Shown piece after piece: positions 17,896 to 26,894 of a stretch of DNA of 64,000 nucleotides. Every line of letters starts with the position of its first letter. The stretch's first letter is position 1. Location: NCBI GenBank assembly GCA_022842065.1, contig JALHQH010000039.1, forward strand, positions 47,360-111,359, written 5' to 3'. A model generated the notes under the pieces. It did not search any database. It had not been told where the DNA came from and saw only the letters and a program-made list of their open reading frames with translations. The stretch comes from Caldilineaceae bacterium. GTDB taxonomy: Bacteria; Chloroflexota; Anaerolineae; Caldilineales; Caldilineaceae. The translations under genes were made by a program, and so were the position numbers.

Positions 17896-19260
17896 TTGGC
17901 TAACGAACAACGTCTCCACCTTTTCCCCCTGACAACGGCTGTGCAAACCGCTGCTGCGTCCCTTGTTGGCGCGGCAGCTACGGCCCAACTCACCATCGCC
18001 GGTTGTGATCTAACCGCACTAGCCGCGCAGTATGGCACGCCCCTTTATCTCTATGATCAGGCGACGATGGATGCGGCAGTAGGGGCGTACCAGCGTGCCT
18101 TGGCGCAATATTATCCAGGGGAGGGGGGTGTCACCTATGCTGGCAAAGCCTTTCTCTGCGTGGCAGCGGCCCAGTGGACCCAACGCCACCATCTATTGCT
18201 CGACTGTACGGGGGCCGGTGAATTGCAGGTGGCCGCCGCGGCCGGGGTAGCGCGTACCCACATCCTGGTCCACGGCGTCAACAAAACCGCGGCGGATCTG
18301 GCGGCGGCGGTGGCCCAAGCGGGCATCATCGTGGTTGACAATCTAACCGAGCTCGAACGGTTGGCGACCCTGTTGGCAAGCCACCCTGATCAGCCGCAAC
18401 TCTGGCTGCGCGTGCGCCCTGGCACGGCGGTCGAGACCCATGCCTATCGCCAAACGGGGCAGGAGGATAGCAAGTTTGGCCTCTCGCCCGCTGAAGTAAA
18501 AACCGCCGTTGCTTTCTGTCAGGCCAAGGGGTTGGCGCTGACCGGGCTCCATTTTCATCAAGGCTCGCACTTTCACGATCCAGAGCCGTTGGTCCCGGCG
18601 TTGGAAGTGGTGTTGGATCTGGCGACTGCACTGCGGGACGACCTGGGCTGGACGCCGCAGACCATTTCGCCGGGCGGGGGCTGGGGGGTGGCATACCATG
18701 AGGATGATCTGCCCCAGCCGGCGGTTGAAGCGTATGTTGCCTTTGTTGGACATCACCTGGCGCAGGAGTGCCAACGGCGCAAGCTACCCCTACCGCGCCT
18801 GCAACTAGAGCCAGGTCGCAGCCTGGTGGCGCGTGCGGGGGTGGCGCTTTATCGCGTCGGGGCCGTCAAACAGACCGCTACCCGCCGTTGGTTACTCATT
18901 GATGGGGGACTAGCCGACAACCCACGCCCGGCCCTCTATGACGCCTGTTACTCAGCGCTGCCGGTGAGTGACCCCTTCCAGGAAAATGAAGGGCCGGCCT
19001 GGTTAGCCGGCCCTTTTTGTGAAAGTGGCGACATCCTCATTAAAGGCCTTGCGCTGCCGGCGGTGGCGGCTGGTGACCTGCTGGCGGTGCCGGTCACGGG
19101 TGCCTATCAGCTAGCGATGGGTAGCAACTATAATGGGGCGCGCCGGCCGGCCGTACTCTGGCTACAGCAGGGCAACGCACACCTGATTCAACGGCGTGAG
19201 GAACTAGCTGAGCTAACCCGGCGCGATTTTCCCTTGCCGTCATTAGTACTAGAAAAATGA
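17896..19260 (+). CDS. Diaminopimelate decarboxylase
   Basis: PLP-dependent fold-III decarboxylase (454 residues) that converts meso-diaminopimelate to L-lysine, the last step of lysine synthesis. Visible hallmarks are YAGKAFLC with the PLP-binding Lys, HFHQGSH, the phosphate-binding GGGWG, EPGR, and CESGD with the catalytic Cys of the opposing subunit. The TTG at 17896 is chosen as start because AGGAG lies 10 bases before it. An upstream open extension to 17548 overlaps the EamA gene out of frame and has no lysA homology. A hairpin at 19271-19296 follows the stop. Confidence 0.92.
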   Translation: MANEQRLHLFPLTTAVQTAAASLVGAAATAQLTIAGCDLTALAAQYGTPLYLYDQATMDAAVGAYQRALAQYYPGEGGVTYAGKAFLCVAAAQWTQRHHLLLDCTGAGELQVAAAAGVARTHILVHGVNKTAADLAAAVAQAGIIVVDNLTELERLATLLASHPDQPQLWLRVRPGTAVETHAYRQTGQEDSKFGLSPAEVKTAVAFCQAKGLALTGLHFHQGSHFHDPEPLVPALEVVLDLATALRDDLGWTPQTISPGGGWGVAYHEDDLPQPAVEAYVAFVGHHLAQECQRRKLPLPRLQLEPGRSLVARAGVALYRVGAVKQTATRRWLLIDGGLADNPRPALYDACYSALPVSDPFQENEGPAWLAGPFCESGDILIKGLALPAVAAGDLLAVPVTGAYQLAMGSNYNGARRPAVLWLQQGNAHLIQRREELAELTRRDFPLPSLVLEK

Positions 19261-19270
19261 TGACATGATG

Positions 19271-19296
19271 TTAACACTCCTATGAAAAAGTGTTAA
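19271..19296 (+). terminator. Hairpin after lysA
   Basis: TTAACACT and AGTGTTAA form an 8-bp stem around ten bases, 11 bases past the lysA stop. There is no clear T-run. Confidence 0.4.
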
Positions 19297-19403
19297 TCCG
19301 GAGCGGTTATCCTAGCTTTGCTAGCAGCGTTTGTTGGGAGCCAAGCGCTCTGGCACACTTCTCCTCTGGACTTTCTCCAACTGAAGCACCGTATGCAGTC
19401 CTC

Positions 19404-19440
19404 GAAAAGAGGCTACGTCGCACAGCGTAGCCTCTTTTCT
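19404..19440. terminator. Bidirectional terminator between lysA and protease gene
   Basis: AAAAGAGGCTACG and CGTAGCCTCTTTT pair around TCGCACAG. A-run and T-run flanks make it a working intrinsic terminator on both strands between two convergent genes. Confidence 0.85.
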
Positions 19441-19487
19441 ATTGGATCCGCCGGCTTTGCTTGGTGGTTATCCGGCCATGATTTGGA

Positions 19488-21587
19488 CTACCGTGTTGTA
19501 AAGCGCCACCAAACGCTATTGTTAGCATTGGTGGTGCCGTTGGCGTTAATGGCGCGCACCTGCCAGTAGTAGCTGGTCCGTCGGGCCATCCCAGAGATAG
19601 TAGCCTGACGGGCGCTGCCAACCGTGGTCCAAGTGCCATCGCAACTGCTGTTGTTTGTGGTATCGATACAGATTTCGTAACGGGTGGCACCGTTACTGTT
19701 ACCCCAGCGTAAGGTTGTATTGACGGCAACCCCTGTGCTGCCGTTGCTCGGCGACGATTTGTTAAAGGCGCTGGGTGGGCTACCGGCTTGGACGGTAAAG
19801 CGCCACCAGCTGTTGTTATTGGCATAAGTGGTGCCGTTGCCATTCGTCGCCCGCACCTGCCAATCGTAAGTGCTGCCGGCGACTAGCCCGCTGACGGTTG
19901 CCGTAGTGCTACCATTACTGCTCGTCCAGGCGCTATCACAACTGCTATTATTGCTGGTATCGAGACAATATTCATAGCTGGTGGCCCCAGCGCTGGCGCC
20001 CCACCCCAGCGTAGTGCTGGTGCCTTGGATGGTCCCGGCATTGGCCGGGCTACTCTTTGCAAAGGCGGCCGGCGGCGTGTTCAGCAGCCCTTGGGCTGCC
20101 GCCACCGCGGTCGCGGCATTGAGAATGCCAGGACCACAGTTGGTTGTGGTACAACTGCTGCCACTGGGGAAGGGGGTAATATTGCCTTGCAGCAGCGTGG
20201 TGACCTGGGCCGGGGTCAGGCCGGCATTGACAGAGAAGAGCAGAGAGACAACCCCGGCTACATGCGGGGTTGCCATGCTTGTCCCCTGATAGTAGGCATA
20301 ATTTGCCGCCGCCGGTACGGTGGTGCCGCTATTCAAGGTCGAAAGAATGCCATTACTGGCGCCGGTGCTGGTATCGCCACCTGGTGCGCTAATTTCAACG
20401 GTGGTGCCATAGTTGCTATAGTAGGCGCGCCCGCCATTGCGATTGGTGGCGGCCACCGTGATCACATTGGCGCAACTGGCCGGCGTGAAATTGGCGGCAT
20501 TGGCATTACTGTTGCCGGCGGCTACGACAATAACGGTGCCGGCACTGACCGCCGCATTGATCGCGCTCTGATAGGCGGTGCCACAGGTGCCGGAGCCGCC
20601 CAGGCTCAGGTTGATCACGCGTGCTGGATTGGCGTTGGCCGGTACCCCGCTGACACTCAGCCCGGCGGCCCACCGGATGCCATCAATGATATCAGAGCTA
20701 TAGCCACCACACTTGCCCAGTACCCGCACTGGTAGCAGCTTGGCCTGCCAGTTGATGCCGGCGACCCCTACCTCATTATTAGTGGCTGCGCCAATCGTGC
20801 CTGCTACATGGGTTCCGTGCCAAGAGCTATTACGGACCTGGCAACCAGCAAAGAACCCACTCGCACTTTCGGACGCGGTGATCCAATCGCCTGCATCGGT
20901 GGCATCATTATCGCGGCCGTTGCCATCGTTGCCGATGCGGCTGTCGACAATAAAGTCATACCCTGGCACCGTGCGGCCCGCCAGATCGGCATGGTTCGTG
21001 ATCCCTGTATCAATGACCGCGACCACGACTGAAGCGGCTCCTGTACTTTTGTCCCAAGCAGCAGGCAAATTAATGCCATAGGTGCCGGCGGTCGGTGCAA
21101 AGTAGTGCCACTGACTGTCATAGTTTGGATCATTCGGGGTTAGCAAGGAGGTCATCAGCAGATCAGGCTCGGCATACGCGACTTCCGGCAGTGAGAGCAG
21201 CTGTTCTGCAATCGTACTGACCGTGGAGAGCGCCAACCATTCCCCCAACTGCACGACAATGGCATCGGTCGAGAGCTCGCGTACATAGGTTAGATCAACA
21301 CCGGCGACATCGCTGAGCGCGCTAACTTGAGCCGTATGATCGACACCAGCTGCTTGGGCCTCGCTGGCATAACCGACAATAATCTGGTTGGTGCGACTCT
21401 CTGTGAGGGCCGCTGTCTCAGTCGGCTGCGTGGCCGCAACCCCAGCACCCCCAATCAATGGCAAGAAGATCTGTGTTTCTCCTGCGTCATCGCCATCCTG
21501 TTGCGCGAAAAGCGCGGAGGTAGAAAGCATGACAAGCACCAACAACAGCATGATGGTTGCTGACTGACGCCAAAACTGATTTTTCAT
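19488..21587 (-). CDS. Secreted subtilisin-like serine protease (S8)
   Basis: Exported protease of 699 residues. Signal peptide about 1-29, FLPLI motif about 41-45, an inhibitor-I9-like prodomain about 66-145, and a peptidase S8 domain about 165-495. The catalytic residues are Asp193 (AVIDTG), His257 (HGTHVAGT), oxyanion Asn359 (AAGN) and Ser437 (GTSMATPHVAG). Several Cys pairs suggest disulfides. Two fibronectin-III-like repeats follow (about 507-603 and 604-699), each with a WGxSxGATxYExC-like strand and ending WWRFT. They are clear internal duplicates, probably used for substrate or surface binding. A GAGG site precedes the ATG. Confidence 0.92.
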   Translation of the reverse strand: MKNQFWRQSATIMLLLVLVMLSTSALFAQQDGDDAGETQIFLPLIGGAGVAATQPTETAALTESRTNQIIVGYASEAQAAGVDHTAQVSALSDVAGVDLTYVRELSTDAIVVQLGEWLALSTVSTIAEQLLSLPEVAYAEPDLLMTSLLTPNDPNYDSQWHYFAPTAGTYGINLPAAWDKSTGAASVVVAVIDTGITNHADLAGRTVPGYDFIVDSRIGNDGNGRDNDATDAGDWITASESASGFFAGCQVRNSSWHGTHVAGTIGAATNNEVGVAGINWQAKLLPVRVLGKCGGYSSDIIDGIRWAAGLSVSGVPANANPARVINLSLGGSGTCGTAYQSAINAAVSAGTVIVVAAGNSNANAANFTPASCANVITVAATNRNGGRAYYSNYGTTVEISAPGGDTSTGASNGILSTLNSGTTVPAAANYAYYQGTSMATPHVAGVVSLLFSVNAGLTPAQVTTLLQGNITPFPSGSSCTTTNCGPGILNAATAVAAAQGLLNTPPAAFAKSSPANAGTIQGTSTTLGWGASAGATSYEYCLDTSNNSSCDSAWTSSNGSTTATVSGLVAGSTYDWQVRATNGNGTTYANNNSWWRFTVQAGSPPSAFNKSSPSNGSTGVAVNTTLRWGNSNGATRYEICIDTTNNSSCDGTWTTVGSARQATISGMARRTSYYWQVRAINANGTTNANNSVWWRFTTR

Positions 21588-21784
21588 TTCTAAGCCTCAT
21601 TTACTTGGAACTGCGTGAATGTGCCATATTGATTTGTGCGCGCTGTGAGGGCGCATCGGGGCTGGGCGACTGTCTGCAAGTATAAGGTGAACCAATTGTC
21701 ATTGTAAAGTGTCTAAATCAGGAGAAATTTGTGGCTTTTGACTGAAAATGTGCGCGAGAAAAGTAAGGTGTTAACTATAAATTA

Positions 21785-21814
21785 ATGGGGCTCATGCTTA
21801 TCGTGATGCCCCAT
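21785..21814 (-). terminator. Hairpin terminator of the histidine kinase gene
   Basis: ATGGGGC and GCCCCAT close a hairpin 18 bases downstream of the kinase stop on the minus strand, followed by TAATTTAT. Confidence 0.55.
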
Positions 21815-21831
21815 CAATGATGCGACCTGCT

Positions 21832-22998
21832 TTAAACTAGTGCAAGTTGTTGATGATGTAACTCCAGGCGTGATTCTGTGTTGGGGTGATGTAAGGGGAC
21901 GCCTACACTGTTTGGCAAGAACGCTTTCTGATCGGGCAAGTGGATAATGAAGCAACTGCCGGCCCCTGGTTCACTCTCAACGCTAATCTGGCCAGCCTGG
22001 GCCTCGACAAAGGTCTTACAGATCCAGAGCCCTAACCCGGTGCCGGCCTCTTTGGCGGTGCCGGCACGTTGCGCACTTGTAAAGGGTTGAAAAAGTGCAG
22101 CACAGGTGGCTGCATCCATCCCCAGTCCACTGTCACGTACCCGGAAGATCACGGTACCGTTTTGATAGGCGGCTTCCAACGCAATTGTGCCACCGGTTGG
22201 GGTAAACTTAATGGCATTAGTCACCAGATTGGTTACTAACTGTTTTGTCTTGGCAACATCCAGGCCGACCGTTTGCTCGGGCGTGCTGGTGACCTGCAAG
22301 GTGTAGATCAGGCCCTTGTGTTCTGCTTGCAGTTGGGTTTCGGCCAAGATCTCATTGCTCAACTTCTGCAAGTTTACTTCGCTGATCTGGGTGGCTAATT
22401 TCCCCGCTTCGGATTGCACCAACACGAGCGTATTGTTCATCAGCGTCATCTGTTGCTGGGAAGCTGCCCGAATCTTGAGCAGATGGCGTTGTAGGCGCGC
22501 GGTGTCAATCGTTGGGCGGGTCAGCTCTCTACTCATCAGGTCGGTGGCTAGCGTAACACTCGTGATTGGGTTGCGAATGTCATGGGAGAGAATTGCTAAT
22601 AGATTCTGTTTGAGCTGTAATAGCCGGTCTAGATGAGTGATACACTCCTGCGTGTTCGCCATCAACTGTCCAGCTTCGTCGGTGAAGCTGGTCGGTAGGG
22701 TCGGCAGTTCACCGTTGGCCATATACCGATTGAGTGCGGTTGATGCCTGTAGGATCGGGGCCAATGCCCGTGCTTGCACAAACATCGTGATTAATGAACC
22801 GAGCACGGTCGCGACCACGCCAACCACAATCACCGATAGTGCCGTCGTCCAGTGAATCGTGACGATGGCTGTATAACTAATCAACGACAACAGGGGAATG
22901 TGAACGCCGAGAAAGGCGATCAGCAGCATTTTACCCAGATAAGACTTGGGCCACGTAACCCGTGAAAGATATTGATAGAGGGTGAGAGAATGGTTCAT
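21832..22998 (-). CDS. Orphan membrane sensor histidine kinase
   Basis: Protein of 388 residues. Two membrane helices (about 23-45 and 50-75) enclose almost no periplasmic loop, so it probably senses within the membrane. A HAMP-like linker leads to a HisKA domain with His139 in LSHDIRNP. The HATPase domain has the N box (LVTNAIKFTPTGG), G1 (DSGLGM) and G2 (GTGLGLWICKTF). It autophosphorylates and should pass phosphate to a response regulator, but none is encoded nearby. The C-terminal tail of about 35 residues is low in recognisable features. Confidence 0.88.
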   Translation of the reverse strand: MNHSLTLYQYLSRVTWPKSYLGKMLLIAFLGVHIPLLSLISYTAIVTIHWTTALSVIVVGVVATVLGSLITMFVQARALAPILQASTALNRYMANGELPTLPTSFTDEAGQLMANTQECITHLDRLLQLKQNLLAILSHDIRNPITSVTLATDLMSRELTRPTIDTARLQRHLLKIRAASQQQMTLMNNTLVLVQSEAGKLATQISEVNLQKLSNEILAETQLQAEHKGLIYTLQVTSTPEQTVGLDVAKTKQLVTNLVTNAIKFTPTGGTIALEAAYQNGTVIFRVRDSGLGMDAATCAALFQPFTSAQRAGTAKEAGTGLGLWICKTFVEAQAGQISVESEPGAGSCFIIHLPDQKAFLPNSVGVPLHHPNTESRLELHHQQLALV

Positions 22999-23278
22999 AG
23001 GGCGCTTTCTTGGTAACGATCCGGGTGCTCAGCACGACAAACGTATAGACCAGCGGTTGTCAATTTTTACTCGGGTAGAAAATGCTCGATGATGCCAGCG
23101 TCGAGTATAAATACGTGGTCAGGCTAGTACTACAGTATAGGGGAAGCCAGTGCCAGTGCCATCGTCTTTTTTCTGTATCAGGGGCTGCTGTGGTGGATCG
23201 AAGTAGCTCTGCTTTTTGTGGGAACAACTCGCCGCGTGGCCGGCTGATTTGGGGGACTGGGAGGGGCGTTTTGGAAAA
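22999..23278. other. Intergenic region before the isomerase terminator
   Basis: Upstream region of the histidine kinase gene. No credible coding frame, promoter or structured RNA could be named here. Confidence 0.4.
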
Positions 23279-23325
23279 TTAGGTTGTTATGTCATTCCGT
23301 AACTCGGAATGACATAACAACCTAA
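23279..23325 (-). terminator. Very strong perfect hairpin terminator
   Basis: Two 21-bp arms (starting TTAGGTTGTTATGTC) are exact reverse complements around the 5-base loop TAACT. On the minus strand it is followed by AATTTTCCAAAA, 28 bases past the isomerase stop, so it should terminate that gene. Confidence 0.85.
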
Positions 23326-23353
23326 GATTTATCAATTCTGTCGTAGCGTTACT

Positions 23354-24787
23354 TTAGCAAACCCGCTCAAATTCAATGCCCCAAATGGCCGCCAACTTTT
23401 CTAGCTTATTGGCGACATGGCCCACGCCGATGGCACAGTGGTGGGATGGACCGGCCTTGGCCCACGCGTTAATATAAGCTTTGGCGCCAATCGAGAAGCG
23501 GTAGCGGCTGTTGGTATTGCCGATCTCCATAATCGGCCCAGGGACGGTTTCCCCTTCGGCGACGAGTAACTTCACGGCCCCGCGCCGGTCCTGGCAGACT
23601 GAGAGGATCGTAACCGGACCATGTTTGACGCTCATTTGGATCGAAAGCCCTTTGCCCGGCTTGCCGTGGTAGACCATCAGTGGCACCAGTTGCACTTTGC
23701 CCTCAGCAATCGCGGCATGGGCGGGACCATCGTGGCCGAGCAAGACCACGTCGTCATCAAAATCCATCAGGTAAAACTCGGAAAAGGAGCCGCCGGTGCC
23801 CAGCGTGTCCATGATCTTCATTGCTACGGCATTTTTGACTTCGTATTCGCCTGCGACGGGCACATGTTTTGCCGTCAGCAGGGTATTGCCGGCAATCACC
23901 GAAGTGACAATATCCTCATGTTCGCTGCCGGGTTGCCCTTCGTAGTAGTAGGCCAGCCCTCCCAGCCGATGTTTCTCGACCAGCTTGTGGAGCGCGACGC
24001 TGGTGTGGGCGGCCCGCCGCAACTCCTCGGTGCTGCACTCGCTGCTTACCGCAAAAGTGCTGCGGAATTCGGCGAGCATGGCCTCAATTTCCGCGTCGGA
24101 GGTACGCTCGCGCAAGGCGCGCACCTCGTCGATCTCCACCAGCGTAAAGTGGTTGCCAAAGACGCTCGCCAGTTGTGTGTAGTCCGAATAGACATCCAAC
24201 ATGCCGTCATAGTAGTGGCCCATCAGGCCGATGCGGCTGGTGCGGAAGACCTTGGCCACATAGATTGCATCGACCCAATCGCGCATCTCTGCCCACGCTT
24301 CCTCATCCTCCAGCGTGCCGGTGACTAGGTGATAATCGATCCGGGCGCGGTTGAAGACACTGGCGATCTCCGGCACGGAACAGGCTTGACAATGGGCCAG
24401 CCATTCGCCAGTTTTTTCCTCGCGGCTGGGTAGGCTGTTAAAGGCCGCATAATCGATGCTGCGCACCGGCTGGAGATTTAACACGACCACGGGCACGCCA
24501 GTCTTCTGTACGACCGGCAAAACGGTGGAACTGAGGGCATAGGTGGAGATGTAGAGGAAGATCAGATCAACCCCTTCGCGGCGGAAAAGCTCGGCGGTGG
24601 TGGCTGATTTGTCCAGATTGTCTACCAGCCCGGCATCAATGACCGTGACCCCGTCGCGTTCTAGCCCCGCCCGAATTTGGTTTTGGTAACCAACGAGTTT
24701 ATCCTTAAGTCCTGTGAACTGTGGCCAGTAGGTGTCAAGTCCAATGCCGAAGAGCCCGATCTTGACGTTTTGTGCATTACTTGTCAT
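23354..24787 (-). CDS. L-arabinose / L-fucose isomerase-like protein
   Basis: Protein of 477 residues resembling the arabinose/fucose isomerase superfamily: an N-terminal Rossmann-like start (KIGLFGIGLDTYWPQF), the segment LMGHYYDGMLDVYSD, an acidic central part GLAYYYEGQPGSEHED, and a C-terminal half with GTGGSFSEFYLMDFDDD and HHCAIGVGH. These enzymes interconvert aldoses and ketoses with Mn2+. The exact sugar is not readable, and the family includes members of unknown activity. The ATG at 24787 has AAAGGA upstream; an open extension to 24832 is unlikely. It is not in an operon with a kinase or epimerase, and a strong terminator follows. Confidence 0.75.
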   Translation of the reverse strand: MTSNAQNVKIGLFGIGLDTYWPQFTGLKDKLVGYQNQIRAGLERDGVTVIDAGLVDNLDKSATTAELFRREGVDLIFLYISTYALSSTVLPVVQKTGVPVVVLNLQPVRSIDYAAFNSLPSREEKTGEWLAHCQACSVPEIASVFNRARIDYHLVTGTLEDEEAWAEMRDWVDAIYVAKVFRTSRIGLMGHYYDGMLDVYSDYTQLASVFGNHFTLVEIDEVRALRERTSDAEIEAMLAEFRSTFAVSSECSTEELRRAAHTSVALHKLVEKHRLGGLAYYYEGQPGSEHEDIVTSVIAGNTLLTAKHVPVAGEYEVKNAVAMKIMDTLGTGGSFSEFYLMDFDDDVVLLGHDGPAHAAIAEGKVQLVPLMVYHGKPGKGLSIQMSVKHGPVTILSVCQDRRGAVKLLVAEGETVPGPIMEIGNTNSRYRFSIGAKAYINAWAKAGPSHHCAIGVGHVANKLEKLAAIWGIEFERVC

Positions 24788-24989
24788 GGTTGCATCCTTT
24801 GCTTGGTTTAATCGGCAACAGGATGTGCACATTAGCTGTCCTGCCGCCGAAAGTGTGGTTGTGAAAATACGCTACTTTAATACGTAGCGCACACTTTGGT
24901 TTGAATATGAGTGAATGGTGGGTTTTTGCTGCGCTACAGAATAGAACAAAAATGATCACTTGGCAATTGGCGGCAATCCCAAGCGCTAA

Positions 24990-25119
24990 CTACTCAGCCA
25001 CCCCCTCCTAACCTCCCCCAGCCTGGGGGAGGAACAGTTACATCGTCAATGCTTCCCTCCCTTACCAGGGGAGCGCGCCTAGAAGGCAACCGCCTCTGGG
25101 CGCGGGAGGGGTGAGTAGT
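24990..25119. repeat. MITE-like hairpin repeat, copy 2
   Basis: Same core as copy 1 (CCCCCTCCTAACCTCCCCC / GGGGGAGGAACAGTTAC). It also contains the inner block GCGCGCCTAGAAGGCAACCGC shared with copies 3 and 4. Outer ends TACTCAGCCACCCC and GGGGTGAGTAGTA form imperfect inverted repeats. Confidence 0.65.
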
Positions 25120-25644
25120 ACGACAACGTTAAATTAGATAATACAGCGGGCATATAGACCCGGATCGAGAAAACGCGGATTGCATGGGACCCATCCGCGC
25201 CGCCTGAATCCGTGTCTATAGCACCGGCTGCCAACCTAAGTTAACGTTGTCGGAGTAGTTACCCCAAGCGTAAGCTGAATCGTTACCTACTATAAATGTC
25301 AGGTGACCGTCAATTGTCTGGCCCGTGCACAGCCTCGATTTACAAAAAGTTGTGCGTTTTGTATAATGACAAATAATCTTGCTCTGCATATGATGAAAGT
25401 GGCGTGGCCCGTGCCTCCCCACGGCGTAGCGCCAGTCGAAATTTATGTGCCATTCTCCGCCCGGTAGTTGCTTCATTTGTTACAAAACTGATCGAATTTG
25501 TCGCTGCTTTCCTGTATACAATTCGTGATCAGGGTGCTGAACGCTGCGACTGCGCAAAGTGGCGTACAACATCTGATCAAGGCGCTCCCGTTGATTAATT
25601 GCCAGGCAAGATTCGTACAAGTCACTTATTGAAGGGCTTTAAGG
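25120..25644. other. Intergenic region upstream of tnpB
   Basis: Contains a nested palindrome at 25153-25220: TATAGACCCGGAT pairs with ATCCGTGTCTATA (12 of 13), and inside it CGCGGAT pairs with ATCCGCG. The remainder holds no convincing gene. No IS200-type TnpA gene is seen. The left end of the tnpB element should lie in the last part of this region, but I cannot place it. Confidence 0.45.
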
Positions 25645-26859
25645 TTGAAAGCATTCAAGACTGAATTAGATCCCAATAATATCCAAACCACTACGCTACG
25701 ACAGCACTGTGGCGCGGCGCGTTGGGCCTATAACTGGGGTCTTGAGCGCATCAAACAGGCAACCGAGGCGGGAGAGAAGTGGCCGTCCGCCATTGATCTG
25801 CACAAGCAACTGAATGCGCTAAAAGGCACAGACGCTTTGTCCTGGGGCTATGAGGTCAGCAAGTGTGCCTTTCAAGAAGCATTGCGCAACCTGGAAACGG
25901 GAATCAGGAACTGGCGAGCTAGCAGAAAGGGAGCGCGCAAGGGTGCCCAAAGAGCACCCCAGGTGAGCTTCCCGCGGCGCAAGACGCGCAAACGCGGACT
26001 TGGCGGGTGTCGCTTCACCGGCATCATCAAGGTGTTTCGTGGTGCGATTCAGTTGCCACGGATCGGCCTAATCCGACTGAAAGAACACAACTACATCCCG
26101 ATTGGGAAGTACGGACAGGCAACCATCACCGAGCAGGCTGGACACTGGTTTGTGTCGGTGGTGGTCGGAAGTGCAACGATTCAACCTACACTCACCGACG
26201 ATGTGATCGGGCTCGATGTCGGGATCAAAACTTTGGCGACCGATTCAGACGGCGATACCTTCGCTAATCCAAAGGCGTTAGCTGCGAAAACCAAGCAGTT
26301 AAGTCGTTGGCAGCGCAGACTATCCCGACGCGTCAAAGGTAGTGCCAACCGCAACAAGGCGCGGGCAAAGGTGGCTACGTTACACAAGCAGGTTGCCGAC
26401 ATTCGCAAGGATGCCCACAACAAAGCCTGTCGGGCTATCGTGAATAAGCGGCCGGCGATTATTGTGATTGAGGATCTGAACGTTAAAGGCATGTTCAAGA
26501 ATCGCAAGCTGGCGCGTGCTTTGGCCGATGCATCGCTTGGTAACTTCTCTCGTGTCCTGTCCTACATGGCAGCAGACGCCAGAATCGAAGTGCGTGTGGC
26601 TGGTCGCTTCTTTGCGAGTAGCAAGCTTTGTTCTTGCTGCGGCTGGAAGAAAGAAAACCTCACGCTCTCGGATCGGGTATTCGCTTGTGACGACTGTGGT
26701 CACACGATGGATCGTGATCTGAATGCAGCAATTAACCTAAAAAATACCGTCAGTTCGACGGGAATTCAAGCCTATGGAGATCGTGTAAGACCGGAACGCG
26801 CAAGCAATCTGGCGATGGTCGGTGAAGTAGGAATTTTGTCTCAAATGTCTACAAGTTAG
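25645..26859 (+). CDS. TnpB, IS200/IS605-type RNA-guided nuclease
   Basis: OrfB/TnpB protein of 404 residues. RuvC catalytic residues appear intact: Asp191 in GLDVGIKTL, Glu276 in [11 protein letters not shown], and the Asp in [10 protein letters not shown] (about 356-358). The zinc ribbon has CxxC at 329/332 and 348/351. TnpB proteins cut DNA guided by an omega-RNA from the 3' end of their own gene, promoting retention of the transposon. No tnpA partner is present, so this is an IS1341-type or solitary copy. TTG start. The stop is only 35 bases before the next operon, so the omega-RNA scaffold and guide should overlap its leader. Confidence 0.9.
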   Translation: MKAFKTELDPNNIQTTTLRQHCGAARWAYNWGLERIKQATEAGEKWPSAIDLHKQLNALKGTDALSWGYEVSKCAFQEALRNLETGIRNWRASRKGARKGAQRAPQVSFPRRKTRKRGLGGCRFTGIIKVFRGAIQLPRIGLIRLKEHNYIPIGKYGQATITEQAGHWFVSVVVGSATIQPTLTDDVIGLDVGIKTLATDSDGDTFANPKALAAKTKQLSRWQRRLSRRVKGSANRNKARAKVATLHKQVADIRKDAHNKACRAIVNKRPAIIVIEDLNVKGMFKNRKLARALADASLGNFSRVLSYMAADARIEVRVAGRFFASSKLCSCCGWKKENLTLSDRVFACDDCGHTMDRDLNAAINLKNTVSSTGIQAYGDRVRPERASNLAMVGEVGILSQMSTS

Positions 26860-26894
26860 GCATTTGTCTAAATCAGAAAGAACGGATCCTGCCC

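Noticed and set aside
25216..25476. IS200-type TnpA transposase upstream of tnpB
   Set aside because: The open frame here (minus strand) lacks the HUH motif and catalytic Tyr pattern. No TnpA is seen.
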